In this document: positions 12,409 through 24,342 of the stretch, piece by piece | Numbering within the stretch: position 1 is the stretch's first letter | Layout: the number at the start of each line of letters is the position of its first letter | Source: Brasenia schreberi | Taxonomy: Eukaryota; Streptophyta; Magnoliopsida; Nymphaeales; Cabombaceae | Reading direction: 5' to 3' | Length of the DNA: 64,000 bases | Assembly: GCA_036023115.1 (NCBI GenBank) | Contig: JAYKKT010000061.1 | Span: 14,529,001 to 14,593,000 of the forward strand | Position numbers and translations under genes: made by a program | Notes under the pieces: model-generated | What the model was told of the DNA's origin: nothing | Databases searched by the model: none | The model's input: only the letters and a program-made list of their open reading frames with translations

Positions 12409-12745
12409 TTCACATGGTAGGGTCGACCCTTAGAGATGAGTCTAGAGATGAGAGGGCACCTGCATGGTGTTGTCCTCTCTACCTATGTGGGTGAGTGTGC
12501 ATGACTTGAAGGAATCGACCAATTGAGTGGCCAATTCATGGTATGGCATGAGTTTTTCATTTTTGACTTTCCAAATTTTTGAAACTTGGTTTATAACAAG
12601 CATAGAATCTCCAAATACTTCAATACATGATACCCTTAGATTTTTCAAACTTTTTAGGCCTTATATGAGTGCTTCATATTTAGCCACATTATTTGATCAT
12701 GCAAAATCTAGTCGAATGGCAATCGGGATTTCTCATTTCTCAGAG
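12409..12745 (-). pseudogene. Element C second RNase H-like domain, 3' half
   Basis: Encodes SCIEVFGDSMLVINQV, HELATQLVDSF and HIGREDN, matching the second RNase H-like domain of B (18359-18862) and A. It stops exactly where element B begins. The 5' half of the same domain continues on the other side of B at 30519-30698, which shows that B split this domain. Confidence 0.85.
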
Positions 12746-15178
12746 TGTAAGCACAAAAATTCTCACTCCTGGTTTTGAAGTAGGGAATGAACCTTTTCGA
12801 GTTTACGTTGCTTTTAGGGGCATGCCAGCTAGCTTGCTCAAGCTAGCAAAGTTTTTTTGAAATATTTGATGTTTTGAAAGACGGTTGTGAGCAAGCGGGA
12901 TCTTTTCGCTTGAAACCTTCTTGAACCGGTGCTCAAGGGTTGGTTTAAGTGCTTAGAAAACCTTTGATTTTTCAAACAAATGTATACTTTTGAAAGAAAA
13001 GTAAATTGTTTCGATGTATTCTTAAATTGCAGTTTTTATTACGGGGGTTGCACGTTTTCAAGTCTCTCGAGTTTTAGCTATTTTAGGCTAGATGTGTGTG
13101 CTTCAAGTGGCCTAAGTTTAGCGAGTTTGAGCGTAGTTTCAGGGTTTCCTCTTTGAAAATACGTGAATGCAAGGATGCATGAATACTTTTCGGGTTTGAT
13201 ATGATGTGAGCTACGCTCGAATTGAAAGCAACAAACACATAACTTAAAATAAATACCCTTATGAAAGTGCAACTCACGCAGCTGAAGGGAAATACCAGAA
13301 CTTTGAAAGCAACTCACACGACTTGAATGTAAATTGCGGAATTGAAATATACTTATATATTTAAGAGTGGAAAGGCTCAATGCATGTGTGTGTAGTGTAG
13401 AATTTAAATGACAAACTCACACGACTTGAATTGAACTTTTCGAAATTGAAATATAAGTATATAAGAGCGGAAAGGCTCAATGTGAGTGAGTGCTCTTAGT
13501 GTGTAAATGGAAAGACAACTCACACAACTGAAATTGAACCACCCAGAAATGTAAGTGCGTACACAACTTGGAATGTAAAACTCACGCAGCTGGAAAATAT
13601 ATAGATACACTATATCTTATGAGCAACAAAGGCCCAAAATGTGCGTGAGAGTGTAGAGCAAGTGCTGGAGTGCTCTTGTGTGCAAGTGTGGAAGCTTAAA
13701 TGACAAACTCACACGACTTGAATGTAAAACCCACGCAGCTGAAAAATATAGAAATATACTATATCTTATGAGCAACAAAGACTCAAAATGTGCGTGAGGG
13801 TATGGAGCAAGTGCTCGAGTACTTGTGTGTGTATGTGTGGAAGCTTAAATGACAAACTCACACAACTTGAATGTAACAACCCAAATTAAATTGCAACTCA
13901 CACGGCTTTTACTAAAGTCTTTAGAGTAAGAGCGAAAGCTCAATGTGTATGCAATAGTGTGCAATTAAGAGCGGAAAGGCTCAAGTGCATGTGGGTGTCT
14001 TGTGTACGTTTAAGAGCAAAGAGGCTCAAGTGTGCATGTGTGGCTTGTGTATCAAGCACCAATATTACATTTTGGGGGAGACTACGCTCCATTATTACAA
14101 CCCCATATCAAATTGAATTGAATTTAAAGGAGTAAGGTAAAAACCGAATTTAAACACGTACAAGTGGACGACTTTTCCTCTCACTCGTGCTTGGGCTTTT
14201 GTCCATCTTGGCAGCCAAGAGATGGGTCTCCCTAGGGGGTTTATTGACGTGAGTTTGAGCTTGGGGAAGTCTTGAATGTTTAGAGCTTGGAGAGGCCTAG
14301 GTTCGGCCGGATGTAGGGCTGGTTAGGGTGAGTGTCTTAGGCACGAGCTGGCTAAGGCAAGTCACGGCCTAAGGTGTGGGCTTGTTCTAGTCGGCCTAAA
14401 GGGGAAGGCTGCAGTTGGGTGGTCTCGGCTGAGATAGGTCACCACAGTGCTAGGTCGGTGCTAGGGAGTGGGGCGCTACGGTAGCCGGGTATTAGCAAGA
14501 GGGTAGCGCAAGGCGCTGGGGGCCCTGGAGCTAGGCGAGTGTGGCAGGCGTCGGGAGGTTGGCGCTAGGCACACGGGTGTGGGACAATTGGGTATTGGGG
14601 GACGACAGTGGGGTGATGGGAGGTTAGGTCGGTGATGTAAAGGGATTGGTGGTGTGTGCTAGGTAAGTGCGACAGATAGCTGATGGTATGGTTGGGAAGG
14701 TGAGGGACGTGCAGGAAATGGGAGCTAGGTGATGGCGCGTAGGACGCGACAGTGGTGCACGGGGGTGTTGCGCGGGAGTGGCGCGCGGGATGGCCGGGGG
14801 AGTTATGGTGGCAGGTGGAGAGATAGGAGCTGGGTGCTAGGGAAGTTTTAGGTTGGTTTAGTTGAGAGGGCTAGGTTTAGGCTAGTTTGGGGTTAGGTTT
14901 AGAGAGGTGGGTTAGGTGGTTTAGGCTAGGTTAGGGTGGGGTTGAGAGGCCTACCTCTTGGAGCCGGTCCACCGTGCTTCACCCATGCTTCCACGCCCTT
15001 TTGCAGCTCTTGTGCAACCCCTCTTCACGTTGGTGCAACCCCTTGGTTTGAGCCTAGGTTCATACAAGGTTTGAACCTTTTCCCTTGATCAAGCCCACTA
15101 TTTCTCTCACCTACTTTATGCACTCTCTCTCCAAACCTTCTTGAAATTCACGTGAACCTTTTTGGGACCCCCTCACCT

Positions 15179-15187
15179 CTATTTATA
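15179..15187 (-). promoter_or_regulatory. TATA box of element B 3' LTR
   Basis: TATAAATAG on the element strand, directly downstream (in element sense) of the GGATCT/GGATTT array. The counterpart in the other LTR is 29811-29819. Confidence 0.65.
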
Positions 15188-15205
15188 GGCAAATGAGGTG
15201 AGTCT

Positions 15206-15418
15206 TGGGTATGGATCTTGGATTTGGGTCTTGGAATTTGGATCCGCTCCAAACACTATTTGGGTTTGGATCTCGGATCTCGGATATTTGGGATCCAAAT
15301 CCGACCCAAATATTTAGTTGGGTTTGGATCTCGGATCTCAGATATTTGGGATCTAGATCCAGTCCAAACACTATTTGCATTTGGATCTGGATATTTTGGT
15401 CCAGATCCAATCCAAATT
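15206..15418 (-). repeat. GGATCT/GGATTT array upstream of the TATA box (B 3' LTR)
   Basis: About 213 bp of degenerate 6-bp-based repeats (TTGGATCTCGGATCT, ATCCAAATCC and similar), open on both strands because of its periodicity. It is longer than the 152-bp array in the partner LTR of the same element. Confidence 0.8.
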
Positions 15419-15944
15419 TCTGTTTCTTCAGTCCTTCTTGGCGTTTCGACACAGATGGTTTGTGCGGGCCTTAACTTCATCAGTGCTCCATCTTGTGCTG
15501 GGTTTTTCCCAACTTTGTCGTTCGAACTCCTTCTTACCTTTCTAGACTTCGTTTTGCATGGTTTTTGATATTTACGGCTTGGATTTCTATTGATTTGGTG
15601 GATGCTCTTGGCTTGATGTTTGACGCTTTGGGCTTGAAGTCTGCTCCTAGCCCGGGCTCTCCTTTCACCTTTTGATCCTGCTTTCTATCAGGCTGGGTTG
15701 ACTTCGGGGCTTTGAACCTGCTTTTGAGGCTGCTTTTGGCCAAGTTTCACCTGTTAGCTTTTGGCTTTTTGCAAAAATGGGACTTGGCCCGTGTTTGAGA
15801 AATTTTCAATTCGAATGGGGTTTAAACAAAATTTTAAAGCTTTTACAACTCCTAGATTTTTGAAAACTCCAAAATCTGGTTTTGAAATAAATTTTCAAAC
15901 AAGGTGTTTGTTTTTGAAATTTATTTGATTTTGGGGTGTTTATA

Positions 15945-15957
15945 GATGCCCCTCTTT
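15945..15957 (-). other. Polypurine tract of element B
   Basis: AAAGAGGGGCATC on the element strand, abutting the 3' LTR. Confidence 0.8.
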
Positions 15958-17113
15958 AGCATTATCCAAATTTATTTGGATAATGGCGAAGAAGACAACA
16001 CCCCTATTTAATTTTTCCCTGGATTCGTCCTCGAGAATATGGGATCATCCCAGTTTGAGAAAATGTTTCCTTTGTGCCCAGTAAGAGGGGATCTTCGCCA
16101 AAGGGGACTTTACCTAAGATGGTGCTAGTCCTGAATGGGATTGCGTGAGCGTCCATGCGTGCACATATGAATGAATGGCATGGAATGACATGCTATGAAG
16201 TATGGTTTCCTAGAGAGTTAATGAAAAATGGTCGAACTTGGGAGTCTTATGAAGACCTGCTGCACCAAGTGAGCTGGTCTCATGTTTGCTCGATGTTCGA
16301 GATTTTCTAAATTCATTTTTGAAAGAGGAAAACTCCTTTTAGCTTCAATCCTAAGGATTTCCAGTTTTTCGTGTTTCCCTTTACTTAAGTCTTAACACTC
16401 GCTAATCTAGCGGAGGTTTTATAAGAAAATCAAGCAATATTTCAAAGTTCCCACGCCTTACTTAAAACGTCTAATTCTCAAACAAGATGAGATTCAAGTA
16501 AGCAAGTCCTATTTTTACTTTAGGATTACTTGAAATGAACCTTTTTTCACTTGGGATAAGTCACAAGGATGGGGAAGGAGTTACCACGGTCCCTTCTGGA
16601 GTCTCCCGTGGTTTGAGGCAAAGAGGTGGAAAAATGTTCTTTTTGAGCTTTTGACTATTTTTTTTCTTTTTTCATAGAGGGTCTCTCTTTGGGAGTATTT
16701 TTTCTTTGTTTCCTCTTTTCCATAGAAGAAATGATTTTTCTTTTTGGGATTCAGCTTTCTTTTGGAAAGAGATTTTTGTAGGGATTTCCCTTTTTGTTTT
16801 TCGCCAAGTTTTCCTTTTGGGGAAGAGAAAAGAAGAGAGGAAGGACTTATCCCAATGATCTACTCGATTCATCTCAGATTAGCCTATTTAGAAATAGCAC
16901 GTACTACTTGCAAGTATCTTGCTATTTTGAACCAGGCCTTCCTTTGTAAGAAGAAGAATTTTGAAATGAAACCCGTTTGTTTTTGAAAACTCCGCTTTTT
17001 CAGAAGCATCGATTCTTTCATTCAGGGTTGCACAATCTACCTTGATCCTCACTCACGAAGTTTCAAAGGAGATTTTTCTCGAAATATTTTTGCAATAGGA
17101 CTTAGCTTAGGCC
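15958..17113 (-). other. Element B 3' untranslated region
   Basis: Non-coding region between the integrase stop and the purine tract. It holds purine-rich sequence on the element strand (about 16640-16840). It is collinear with 53207-54364 of A. The lysine-rich frames in it come from A/G-rich composition. Confidence 0.7.
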
Positions 17114-18262
17114 CTATACATGGTATTTCTTTAAATATTGGGTATTCATAGGGTTAGCTAAATTCCTACCCTCAACATCGACTAACCAATATGCATTATT
17201 CCTGGTGGTTCCACGTACAATATAAGGACCATCCCACTTGGGCCGCCACTTTCCAAGTGGATGTAGGCCATGATGTTGGATGATTTTTAGCACAAGGTCT
17301 CCCACTTTGAAGTGGCGAGGCTTCATATGCTTTTCATAATGTTGGGCTACCCTTTGCCGGTATGCATGTGCATGATCCATGGCAATGAGCCTTCTTTCAT
17401 CTAATAAATCAAGCTCGGCCATTCTAGCATGTTGTAGCGTCTCTAGGGGAAGGTTGAGTGCAAGTGATGTATGAAATGAATGCAGTTTGGTATGAATGGG
17501 GAGAATGGCATTTGTGTCATAGACCAAGTCAAATGGCGTGGCATTTGTGGGAGTTCGGTTGGAAGTCCTATAAGCCCATAAGGCTTCATCCAACTTCTCA
17601 TGCCACGTCCTACCCTTCTCTAGAGTTTTCTCAATAATGCTTATGAGAGTCTTATTGGTGGCTTCGGCTTGGCCGTTGCCTTGAGGGTAGTAGGGCGATC
17701 AGAAGTGGTGAGTTATGCCATACGTGTTACATAACTTTACCATCCTCTCGTTTTTGAAGGGGATGCCATTGTCAGATACTAGGTCTTTTGGAACTCCAAA
17801 TCGAGCCAAAATATTTTTCCTTATGAACGCCACTACATGTTGCCCCTGGACATTAGTCAGGGAGGTAGCTTCAACCCATTTGGAAAAGTATTCAATGGCT
17901 GCTAGGATAAACCTATGCCCGTTTGATGCATTTGGAAAAATTGGTCCCATGATGTCAAATGCCCACATGGTGAACGACCATGGGCTGACCACGGAATGCA
18001 GGGTGGATGACAGGATATGAATGGCGTGTCCATGCACTTGGCATGGGTGACATTTCCTAACATGGTCGTGGCAATCCTGCTTTAGAGTGGACCAAAAGTA
18101 ACCAGCTCTAAGTATTTTCATTGCCATCATGTTGGCATTTACATGCCCTCCACATTCTCCATCGTGGAATTCATGCATTATCATCCTAGCCTCCTCAAGG
18201 TCGACACACCTCAGTAAGATGCTAGTAAAACTCTTTATATAAAGAATCCATCCCAAAATCAT
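17114..18262 (-). pseudogene. Element B integrase, one in-frame stop
   Basis: Integrase inserts the element DNA into the genome. Reading right to left: the zinc module MHEFHDGECGGH ... KCHPCQ; the catalytic core with the first Asp in WAFDIMGP, the second in VSDNGIPF and the Glu in QAEATNK; then the C-terminal part with HYEKHMKPRHFKVGDLVLK and WDGPYIV, ending KKYHV. All three DDE residues are present. One TGA at 17699-17701 replaces the TTA codon found in A, between the second Asp and the Glu. Otherwise the frame is open for about 380 codons, the usual length for this domain in Ty3/gypsy elements. It lies at the 3' end of pol. Confidence 0.92.
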
Positions 18263-18358
18263 GTATCGGGTTTAAATCTTTTGAATGAAAGCTTTGTTTT
18301 TAGAAGAAGCGAATTCTGAAAATCCTCTATTTTCTAAGAAATCTTTAATGTCTTGAAT

Positions 18359-18943
18359 CTAGGGTTTTTCAGTAGAAATTGGGTTGTTTTGGCAAATCTC
18401 CAAATCGTTGGTGGATGGAGTGGGTGAGTGCCATATTTCTAAGGATCGAGTTCCCAAGGTGGGATCGACCCTTAGGGTTGAGCCTAAGGATGAGAGGGCA
18501 TCGGCTACGCCATTATCCTCTCTTCCTACGTGTCTGAGTGTACATGATTTGAACGACTCGACCAACTTGGTGGCCAATTCGTGGTACAGAAGAAGTTTTT
18601 CATTTTTGACTTGCCAAATTTTTAACACTTGATTTATGACAAGTAAAGAATCTCCAAAGACTTCAATGCATGATGCCCCTAGAGTTTTTAAAATTTTTAA
18701 GCCTTGTATGAGTGCTTCATACTCGGCTGTATTGTTGGAACATTCGAAATCTATGCGAATGGCGATGGGGATTTCTCCCTTTTCAGGGGATATGAGGATG
18801 ATTCCTGCCCCATCTTTGGTTTCGTGCCCCATCAAAGTGCATTTTTCACACTTGGTTTTCACTTAAGCAGTTTGATAAAATATGGTTTTGAAAGATGCCT
18901 TCGTCGGGCATTTTATCAAGTGTGGGATATGAATCCTCTAAAG
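18359..18943 (-). pseudogene. Element B second RNase H-like domain (Tat-type)
   Basis: Contains GAGIILISPEKGEIPIAI, CSNNTAEYEALIQGLKIL, SCIEVFGDSLLVINQV and VGREDNGVADALSSL, the typical string of the extra RNase H found between RNase H and integrase in Tat-lineage elements. The acidic residues DGA, E of AEYEAL, D of FGDS and D of NGVADAL fit an RNase H active site. The N-terminal end is shifted out of frame near 18840 (a HFDGA-like start is recoverable in another frame). Solo LTR D separates it from the RNase H domain at 22552 onward. Confidence 0.9.
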
Positions 18944-19576
18944 TGAAGTGTAAACACCCCAAAATCCCATGACTTTCTAAAACCAATTCCTGGTTTGCAA
19001 ATCAGCCCTAAAAGGCCATTTTGAGTTCTGAAAACCCAGGAGCCTTCAGAACCCTATACATATTGTTTTAAAACCTGTAAATATTGCTTTAAGCCTAAAA
19101 ATAGTGTTTTGAAAGCCCTGTATCTAAATACAAGTTTTTAAACCTGGGCTAAGCCCCATTTTGCCAAAAGGCCAAAGACGAACAGGTGGAGCATGCAAAG
19201 ACGACACTTGATCCAAAAACAACCCAGCAAGTGGCTCCTAAAGGCCAAATCCAGAAGCAACTTCAAAAACTTATTTTGAAGCCCAAAAGAGCATCTTGGC
19301 TTGATAAAAGCCAGGTTCGAAAGGCGAATGGAAGGCCTAGGCACGAAGCAGGTTGCAAGCCAGGAGCACCAGAAAGCCAGATCGACCATTCTCATCCAAG
19401 CCTCAAGATTTATGAACCAGAAAAGCCATGAATGAGCAAAATCAGAGTCCGAAAAGGCAAAAAAGGAGTCCGGACGACAAAGATTGGGAAAACCCAACAC
19501 TAGACGGAGCGCTGATGAAGCCAAGGCCCGCACAGATCGTCCGCCTCGAGAAGCCAAGAAGGATCATCTAGAGAAA

Positions 19577-19860
19577 ATTTAGATTGGATCTAGACCATAA
19601 ATATCCAAATCCAAATCCAAATAGTGAATAGTGTTTGGATTTGGGCTGATCCAAATAGTGTTTGGATTTGGATTGGATCCAAATAGTATTTGGATTGGAT
19701 CGGATCTGAACCAAAATATCTAGATCCATACCCATAAAAATGTTGGATTTAGATCGGATACGAATCTCAAAATATCCGAGATCCAAGATCTAGATCCAAA
19801 TAGTGTTTGGATTTGGATTTGGATCTAGATCTCAAACCCAAACCCAAATCCAAGACCCAC
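19577..19860 (+). repeat. GGATTTGGAT array in LTR D
   Basis: About 284 bp of degenerate ATCCAAATCC / GGATTTGGATT repeats, ending just before the TATA box; the longest such array in the window. Confidence 0.8.
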
Positions 19861-19870
19861 CTCAAATGCC

Positions 19871-19879
19871 TATAAATAG
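19871..19879 (+). promoter_or_regulatory. TATA box of LTR D
   Basis: TATAAATAG, about 920 bp into the LTR, in the same relation to the GGAT array as in the A and B LTRs. Confidence 0.65.
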
Positions 19880-21288
19880 AGGTGAGGGGTCCCAAATAGG
19901 GGGTTCACGTGAATTCAAGGGAGGGCTTGGAGGAGAGAGAAGGTCATTAAGATGAGTGCTTAGTGCTTTCTTTGTTTTAGGGTTTGCTAATTGTGGGTTA
20001 GGATAGGATTAGTAAAGGGTTGCCCCACCCTAATTGAAGGGCTGAAGTTGCTTGAACAAGGAGGCTTAAGGGGCTGATTGGAGCTTGAGCACACCCTAAA
20101 CCGCCATTAAGAGGTAAGCCCTACTAAACACCCTAAACCACTCTTCCTAACCCCTCTAAACCACCTAAACCGACTTCACCTAACCCTAATCAAACCCCAC
20201 CTAATTACCCCACAGCACCCTTAAGCCTAAGCTAAACCCATCTAAACCCTAATCAACCCCAACCTCAAACTCCCGAGCACCCCTAGTCCTACCTGCTCCC
20301 ACGCCGCGCACCCCGCAAGCGCCACACGTGCCCTGCACGCACCCCGTGCCCTGCGTAGCCTGCCACTCCCACGCACCCTGCACGCGCCCTGTCACCCCGT
20401 GACCCGCTTGGTGCCGACCTTCTCAGCCGACCTACCTACCAACCGACCTAACACCGCCGCCTCAATTGACCTACTACCATCAACCACACCACTACCTGCC
20501 ACCGTCACCTAGCCTAGCACCCACCGCCTTACACTCCACCCCCTTACACTCCTTAACCGACCTTCACCTCACCACACCACCGCCTCACATCCCACCTAAG
20601 AATCCAACCGACCCCAACCGACTTCATCCTAGCCTAAACCGCCACCTATCACCGCCATACCCTCACATGCCACCACCACTACCTATCCTAACCGACCCAC
20701 CCCCTGTCCCAACCAAACCCATCCTAGCTAGACACTCCCTTGCCTTGGCCATAACCCCACATAAACCCGTAGCATCCCATACCACCTATCCCACACATCT
20801 CACACCACCCCACCTACTTAGTCCCGTGACCACCTTGCCTAGAACCCCCAACTCCCGTCCACCGCCGTAGCATCCCATACCTTCCTATCCCATACCCACA
20901 CCAAACCCGCACCCCCTTAGTGCCGTGAACCTCATAAACCCTCAAGCTCAAAGGCTCCATTCAGCCATCTTTCACTTCAAGCTTCAAGGAAGACTCATTC
21001 GTGGGTGCGAAGCCAAGCAAGTCCGTGTAGATTAGAGTGGACAAACATCCGAATCACGTAAGTGTTTCAAATTCGGTATTTCATATCTCCTTCTACACTT
21101 AATTCAATTTGATATGGGGTTATAATAATGGAGCGTAGTCTCCCCCCAAGATGTAATATTGGTGTATGACACACAAGCACATACGTGCACTTGAGCCTTT
21201 CCGCTCTTAGTTGCAAACTTTTGCACACACATGGGCCTTGGCCACCCCTAAGATATAGTCTTATTTATATAAATTCAGCTGCGTGGGT

Positions 21289-21622
21289 TTTATTTTCAAG
21301 TTGTGTGCGTTGTCTTTCAATTCCACACTCACACACATTGAGCTTTCGCTCTTACTCCCAAGACTCTAATAAGAGTCGTATTGCAATTCAATTTGGGGTT
21401 TTATTTTCAAGTTGTGTGTGTTGTCTTTCAATTCCACACTCACACATATTGAGCTTTCACTCTTACTCCCAAGACTCTAATAAGAGCCGTATTGCAATTC
21501 AATTTGGGGTTTTATTTTCAAGTTGTGTGCGTTGTCTTTCAATTCCACACTCACACACATTGAGCTTTCGCTCTTACTCCCAAGACTCTAATAAGAGCCA
21601 TACTGCAATTCAATTTGGGTTT
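21289..21622 (+). repeat. 111-bp tandem triplication in LTR D
   Basis: Three near-identical units; TATTTTCAAGTTGTGTG starts at about 21291, 21402 and 21513. Each unit carries GAGCTTTCGCTC-type hairpin sequence. Because 111 is a multiple of three, an open frame with a 37-residue repeat results. I regard this as non-coding. Confidence 0.88.
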
Positions 21623-22364
21623 TACATTCCAAGTCGTGTGAGTTGTCTTTACATATACACACAACACCCACGCACACGTTGGCGACCTTCGGGCCCATAT
21701 ATATATAGTTGTATTTTCCTTCCGCTATGTCTTTAAATTTCGGGTTTTAAGGTTCAGTTGTGTGAGTTGCATTTCAATTTATACATGGTATACACTTACA
21801 CAATTGAGCCTTTTCGCTCTTAAGATATAGCTATAATTCCCTTTTGCAATTTCCCTTCGGCTATGTCTTTCAATTCCGGGTTTTCCCGTTCAGTTGTGTG
21901 AGTTTGCATTACATATCTGCCATACCACGAGATAGGGTGCATATTGCATCAAAGTAACCTCGAACTACCTGTGCAAAACTCGCCAAATTGAGCATTGGAT
22001 GCACACAACTACACGCCTAAATTGGCTAAAACCCAAGACATAGGAAACGTGCAAATCCCACGTTGATAAAATCTGCAACAAGACAAACTAAACCAAATCA
22101 AACACTTTGCATATTTTCAAAAAGGTCATGTTTGCTTAAAATCGAGTTTTCTAAAGCGTACAGACTGACCCTTGAGCATCGGTTCAAGAAGGTCTGCGAC
22201 GAAAAGAGCCCACTTGTCCACAGTCGCCCCATAAGTCAGATATTTTCAAAACTTACTTCGCTAGCTTGAGTAAGCTAGCTGGCACGCCCTTTAAGCGACT
22301 TAGACATACGAAAAGGTTCACATCAGGCCCAAGAACCTAGAGTGAAAATTTCCGCGTGTCTACA

Positions 22365-23469
22365 GGAAGTCAGTCACATAGTCAGCTAGGGCTTGCCCCT
22401 TGATGGAGGTTTGATGGTGGAATTTTAGGTCATACTCCATCAAGAGGAGCTGCCATTTACCCAGCCTACCCGTGAGGATAGGTTTTTCAAATAAGTGCTT
22501 CATTGGATCAAGCCTAGACACTATCCAGATCTCATGATCTAGGAAATAATGTCAGAATTTTTGGCAGGCCCATACCAAGGCCAAGCACGTCTTCTCCATG
22601 GCTTGATAATTTCGTTCATAAGCTAATAGAGTTTTCGAAATATAGTAGATGGCATACTCTTTATGGGTATCATCCTCATATTGAGCTAATAAGGCACCCA
22701 AAGCATTTGCATGCATAGAAATATAAAGTAAAAGAGATTTTCCTTGCTTTGGATGGTTTAAAACTGGAGGATTAACCAAATACGCTTTTAATCTTTCGAA
22801 AGCTTTTTGGCAATCGTCGTCCCACACAAATTTCACTCCTTTTCTCAAAAGTTTGTTAAAAGGTTCGCATCTTGTAGCGAGGTTTAAAATAAACCTTCTG
22901 ATTGATTGGAGGCGACCTTGGAGGCTTCGGATTTGAGTTAAATTGAAGGATGGAGGCATATCTATGATGGCTTGATACTTAGAGGGGTCGACTTCAATGC
23001 CCCTTTGGCTTACCACAAATCCTAAAAGCTTGCCTGATTCTACTCCAAAGATGCACTTTTGAGGGTTTAGTTTCACTTTGTAAAGCCTCAATCTTTCGAA
23101 AACTTTTTGCAAAGATTCGATGTGTGTATCTCGGGTTTTTTATTTTACCAAGAGATCATCCATATACACCTCTAAGAGCTCATGAATTTGATCATGAAAG
23201 ATCATAGTCATGGCTCTTTGGTATGTGGCACCGACATTTTTCAAACTAAAGGGCATGACTGTATAGTAGTACGTACCCCAGGGTGAGGTAAAAGTAGTTT
23301 TAGCCTGGTCTCTTGGGGCTAATTTGATTTGATTATAACTCGAGTAGCCATCGATAAAGGAAAACATTTCATGATTTGTAGTGCTATCGACTATCAAATC
23401 AATGTTTGGCAAAGGGAAGTTATGCTTTGGCGTGGCTTTGTTCAAATTTCTGAAATCAATGCAAATTCA
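22365..23469 (-). pseudogene. Element B reverse transcriptase C-terminal half and RNase H
   Basis: Reverse transcriptase copies the element RNA, and RNase H removes the RNA strand. Visible from right to left: FSFIDGYSSYNQIKLAP, TPWGTYYYTVMPFSLKN, the catalytic VYMDDLLVK (YMDD at 23155-23166), SGKLLGFVVSQRGIEVDPSK, then RNase H with LLLYISMHANALGALLAQ, YYISKTLLAYERNYQAMEK and ALVWACQKF. Breaks: TGA at 23467-23469, TAA at 23140-23142, TGA at 22552-22554. The last is also present in element A. The RNase H C-terminal part (HYFLDHEIW ... GRLGKW) continues after that TGA up to solo LTR D at 22364. Confidence 0.92.
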
Positions 23470-24318
23470 AATTTTCTCATTGGTTTTTCGAACTACAACA
23501 ATGTTTGAAAGTCAATCCGAATACGCAATGGGTTTTATAAAACCAACTTTAAGCAGATCTTCTAAACCCTCCTTCACTTGCGAGTGTACGTTTGGGTGAA
23601 TCTTTCTAAGCTTTTGTTTTATGGGTTTTGAATCTAGATCTAGGGGAAGACAATGCTCTACCACTTTTGGGTCTATACCCGGTATGTCTTCGTATGTCCA
23701 TGCAAACACATCGATATAGTTTTTCAAGAATGCAGTGAATGATGCTTTTTCATGCTCATGCAAACATGCACCTATCTTAATGTGTTTGAGTTTTGACTCA
23801 TTCCCTAAGTTGATTTCTATGAAATCCCCTCCTACAGAATTCGAAGGTTTTTCTAAATCAAGGATTTTGTTAAACTTGAGAAGCTCAGAGGTTTGATCCT
23901 CATAAGGGAGAAGGGGATCCTCCTCCGTGCTATGATCATTCTCGAGAATTCTAAATCCTAGGGAATTTGGAGTTGATGCATGATTTTTGCAAACACCTGG
24001 TTTTGGTTTTAGAATTTCTACAGGTTTTGATGACTTGGGTCCTTTTATGAAAATGGTTTTTCCTTTGAAAGCCTTGGTTTTTTCCAAATTTTTACCAAGA
24101 GCTGCTATATACACGATTTTGTTTTTGGAATTTTCCAAATTTTTGATTTTTTTGGATTTTTGCAAAGAAAAGATATTGGGAGAAACATAAACTATATTTT
24201 TTTTCAAATTTTCCACACTTTTCCAATGTTTTTGGTTTTTGAGATTTTCAAATTGTTTTTGTATTTTGAGAATTTGTAATTTTTTTAAATTTTGGTTGAA
24301 GGAGGGATCTTCCATCAT
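23470..24318 (-). pseudogene. Element B second ORF start: linker and reverse transcriptase N-terminus
   Basis: Probably starts at the double ATG 24313-24318 (MMEDPS), 24 bp after the stop that ends the gag-protease frame. A long lysine/asparagine-rich linker follows (about 150 residues with repeated LKNQK/KIQKQ phrases), then CLHEHEKASFTAFLKNYIDVFAW, KPIKQKLRKIHPNVHSQVKEGLEDLLKVGFIKPI, the start of RT. A TGA at 23512-23514 replaces the TGG of DWLSNIV in A. The linker is conserved in A and E and in part in C, but I recognise no domain in it. Confidence 0.85.
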
Positions 24319-24342
24319 ACTTACAAAGGAAAATGCCACAAA

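Larger units (their letters stand above)
12746..15944 (-). repeat. Element B 3' LTR (left)
   Basis: About 3199 bp. The outer end is TGTAAGCAC; the inner end is TGTTTATA where the other LTR has TGTTTACA. It contains a hairpin-rich repeat zone (about 13380-14060), a GC-rich zone (about 14270-14830), degenerate CTAGGTTTAGG-type repeats (about 14840-14945), the TATA box, and a GGAT-rich array. Confidence 0.93.
18949..22364 (+). mobile_element. Solo LTR D, inserted in element B pol, opposite orientation
   Basis: A single 3416-bp LTR with TGTAAACACC at the start and GTCTACA at the end. It sits between TGAAG (18944-18948) and GGAAG (22365-22369), a 5-bp target duplication with one mismatch. The interrupted pol sequence rejoins cleanly across it, as in A, where AAAGGGAAGTCAACC is continuous on the complementary strand. 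It is related to the A/B LTRs (same start, TATA box, GGAT array, hairpin zone) but clearly diverged. No internal region is present, so it is probably the product of LTR-LTR recombination. Confidence 0.92.

Noticed and set aside
13380..14060. CRISPR-like array (short repeats with spacers)
   Set aside because: Repeats are degenerate, spacers are themselves similar, spacing is uneven, and the setting is a plant LTR.
15183..15480. Overlapping open frames on both strands rich in Asp/Pro/Asn or Trp/Gly
   Set aside because: Caused by the 6-bp periodic GGATCT/GGATTT array. Similar frames appear at 29815-30167, 43429-43731 and 19568-19786 in other LTRs.
20466..20870. Proline-rich 134-codon open frame in LTR D
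   Set aside because: It lies in the GC/CA-rich part of an LTR, has no domain, and its composition (CC-rich repeats) explains the lack of stops. The corresponding parts of the A and B LTRs have no matching frame.
21185..21736. 183-codon open frame with 37-residue repeats in LTR D
   Set aside because: Produced by the 111-bp tandem repeat, whose length is a multiple of three. Non-coding LTR sequence.
22552..23112. Host RNase H or polymerase gene
   Set aside because: Every such domain in the window sits in element order between LTRs and carries stops; all are retrotransposon-derived.
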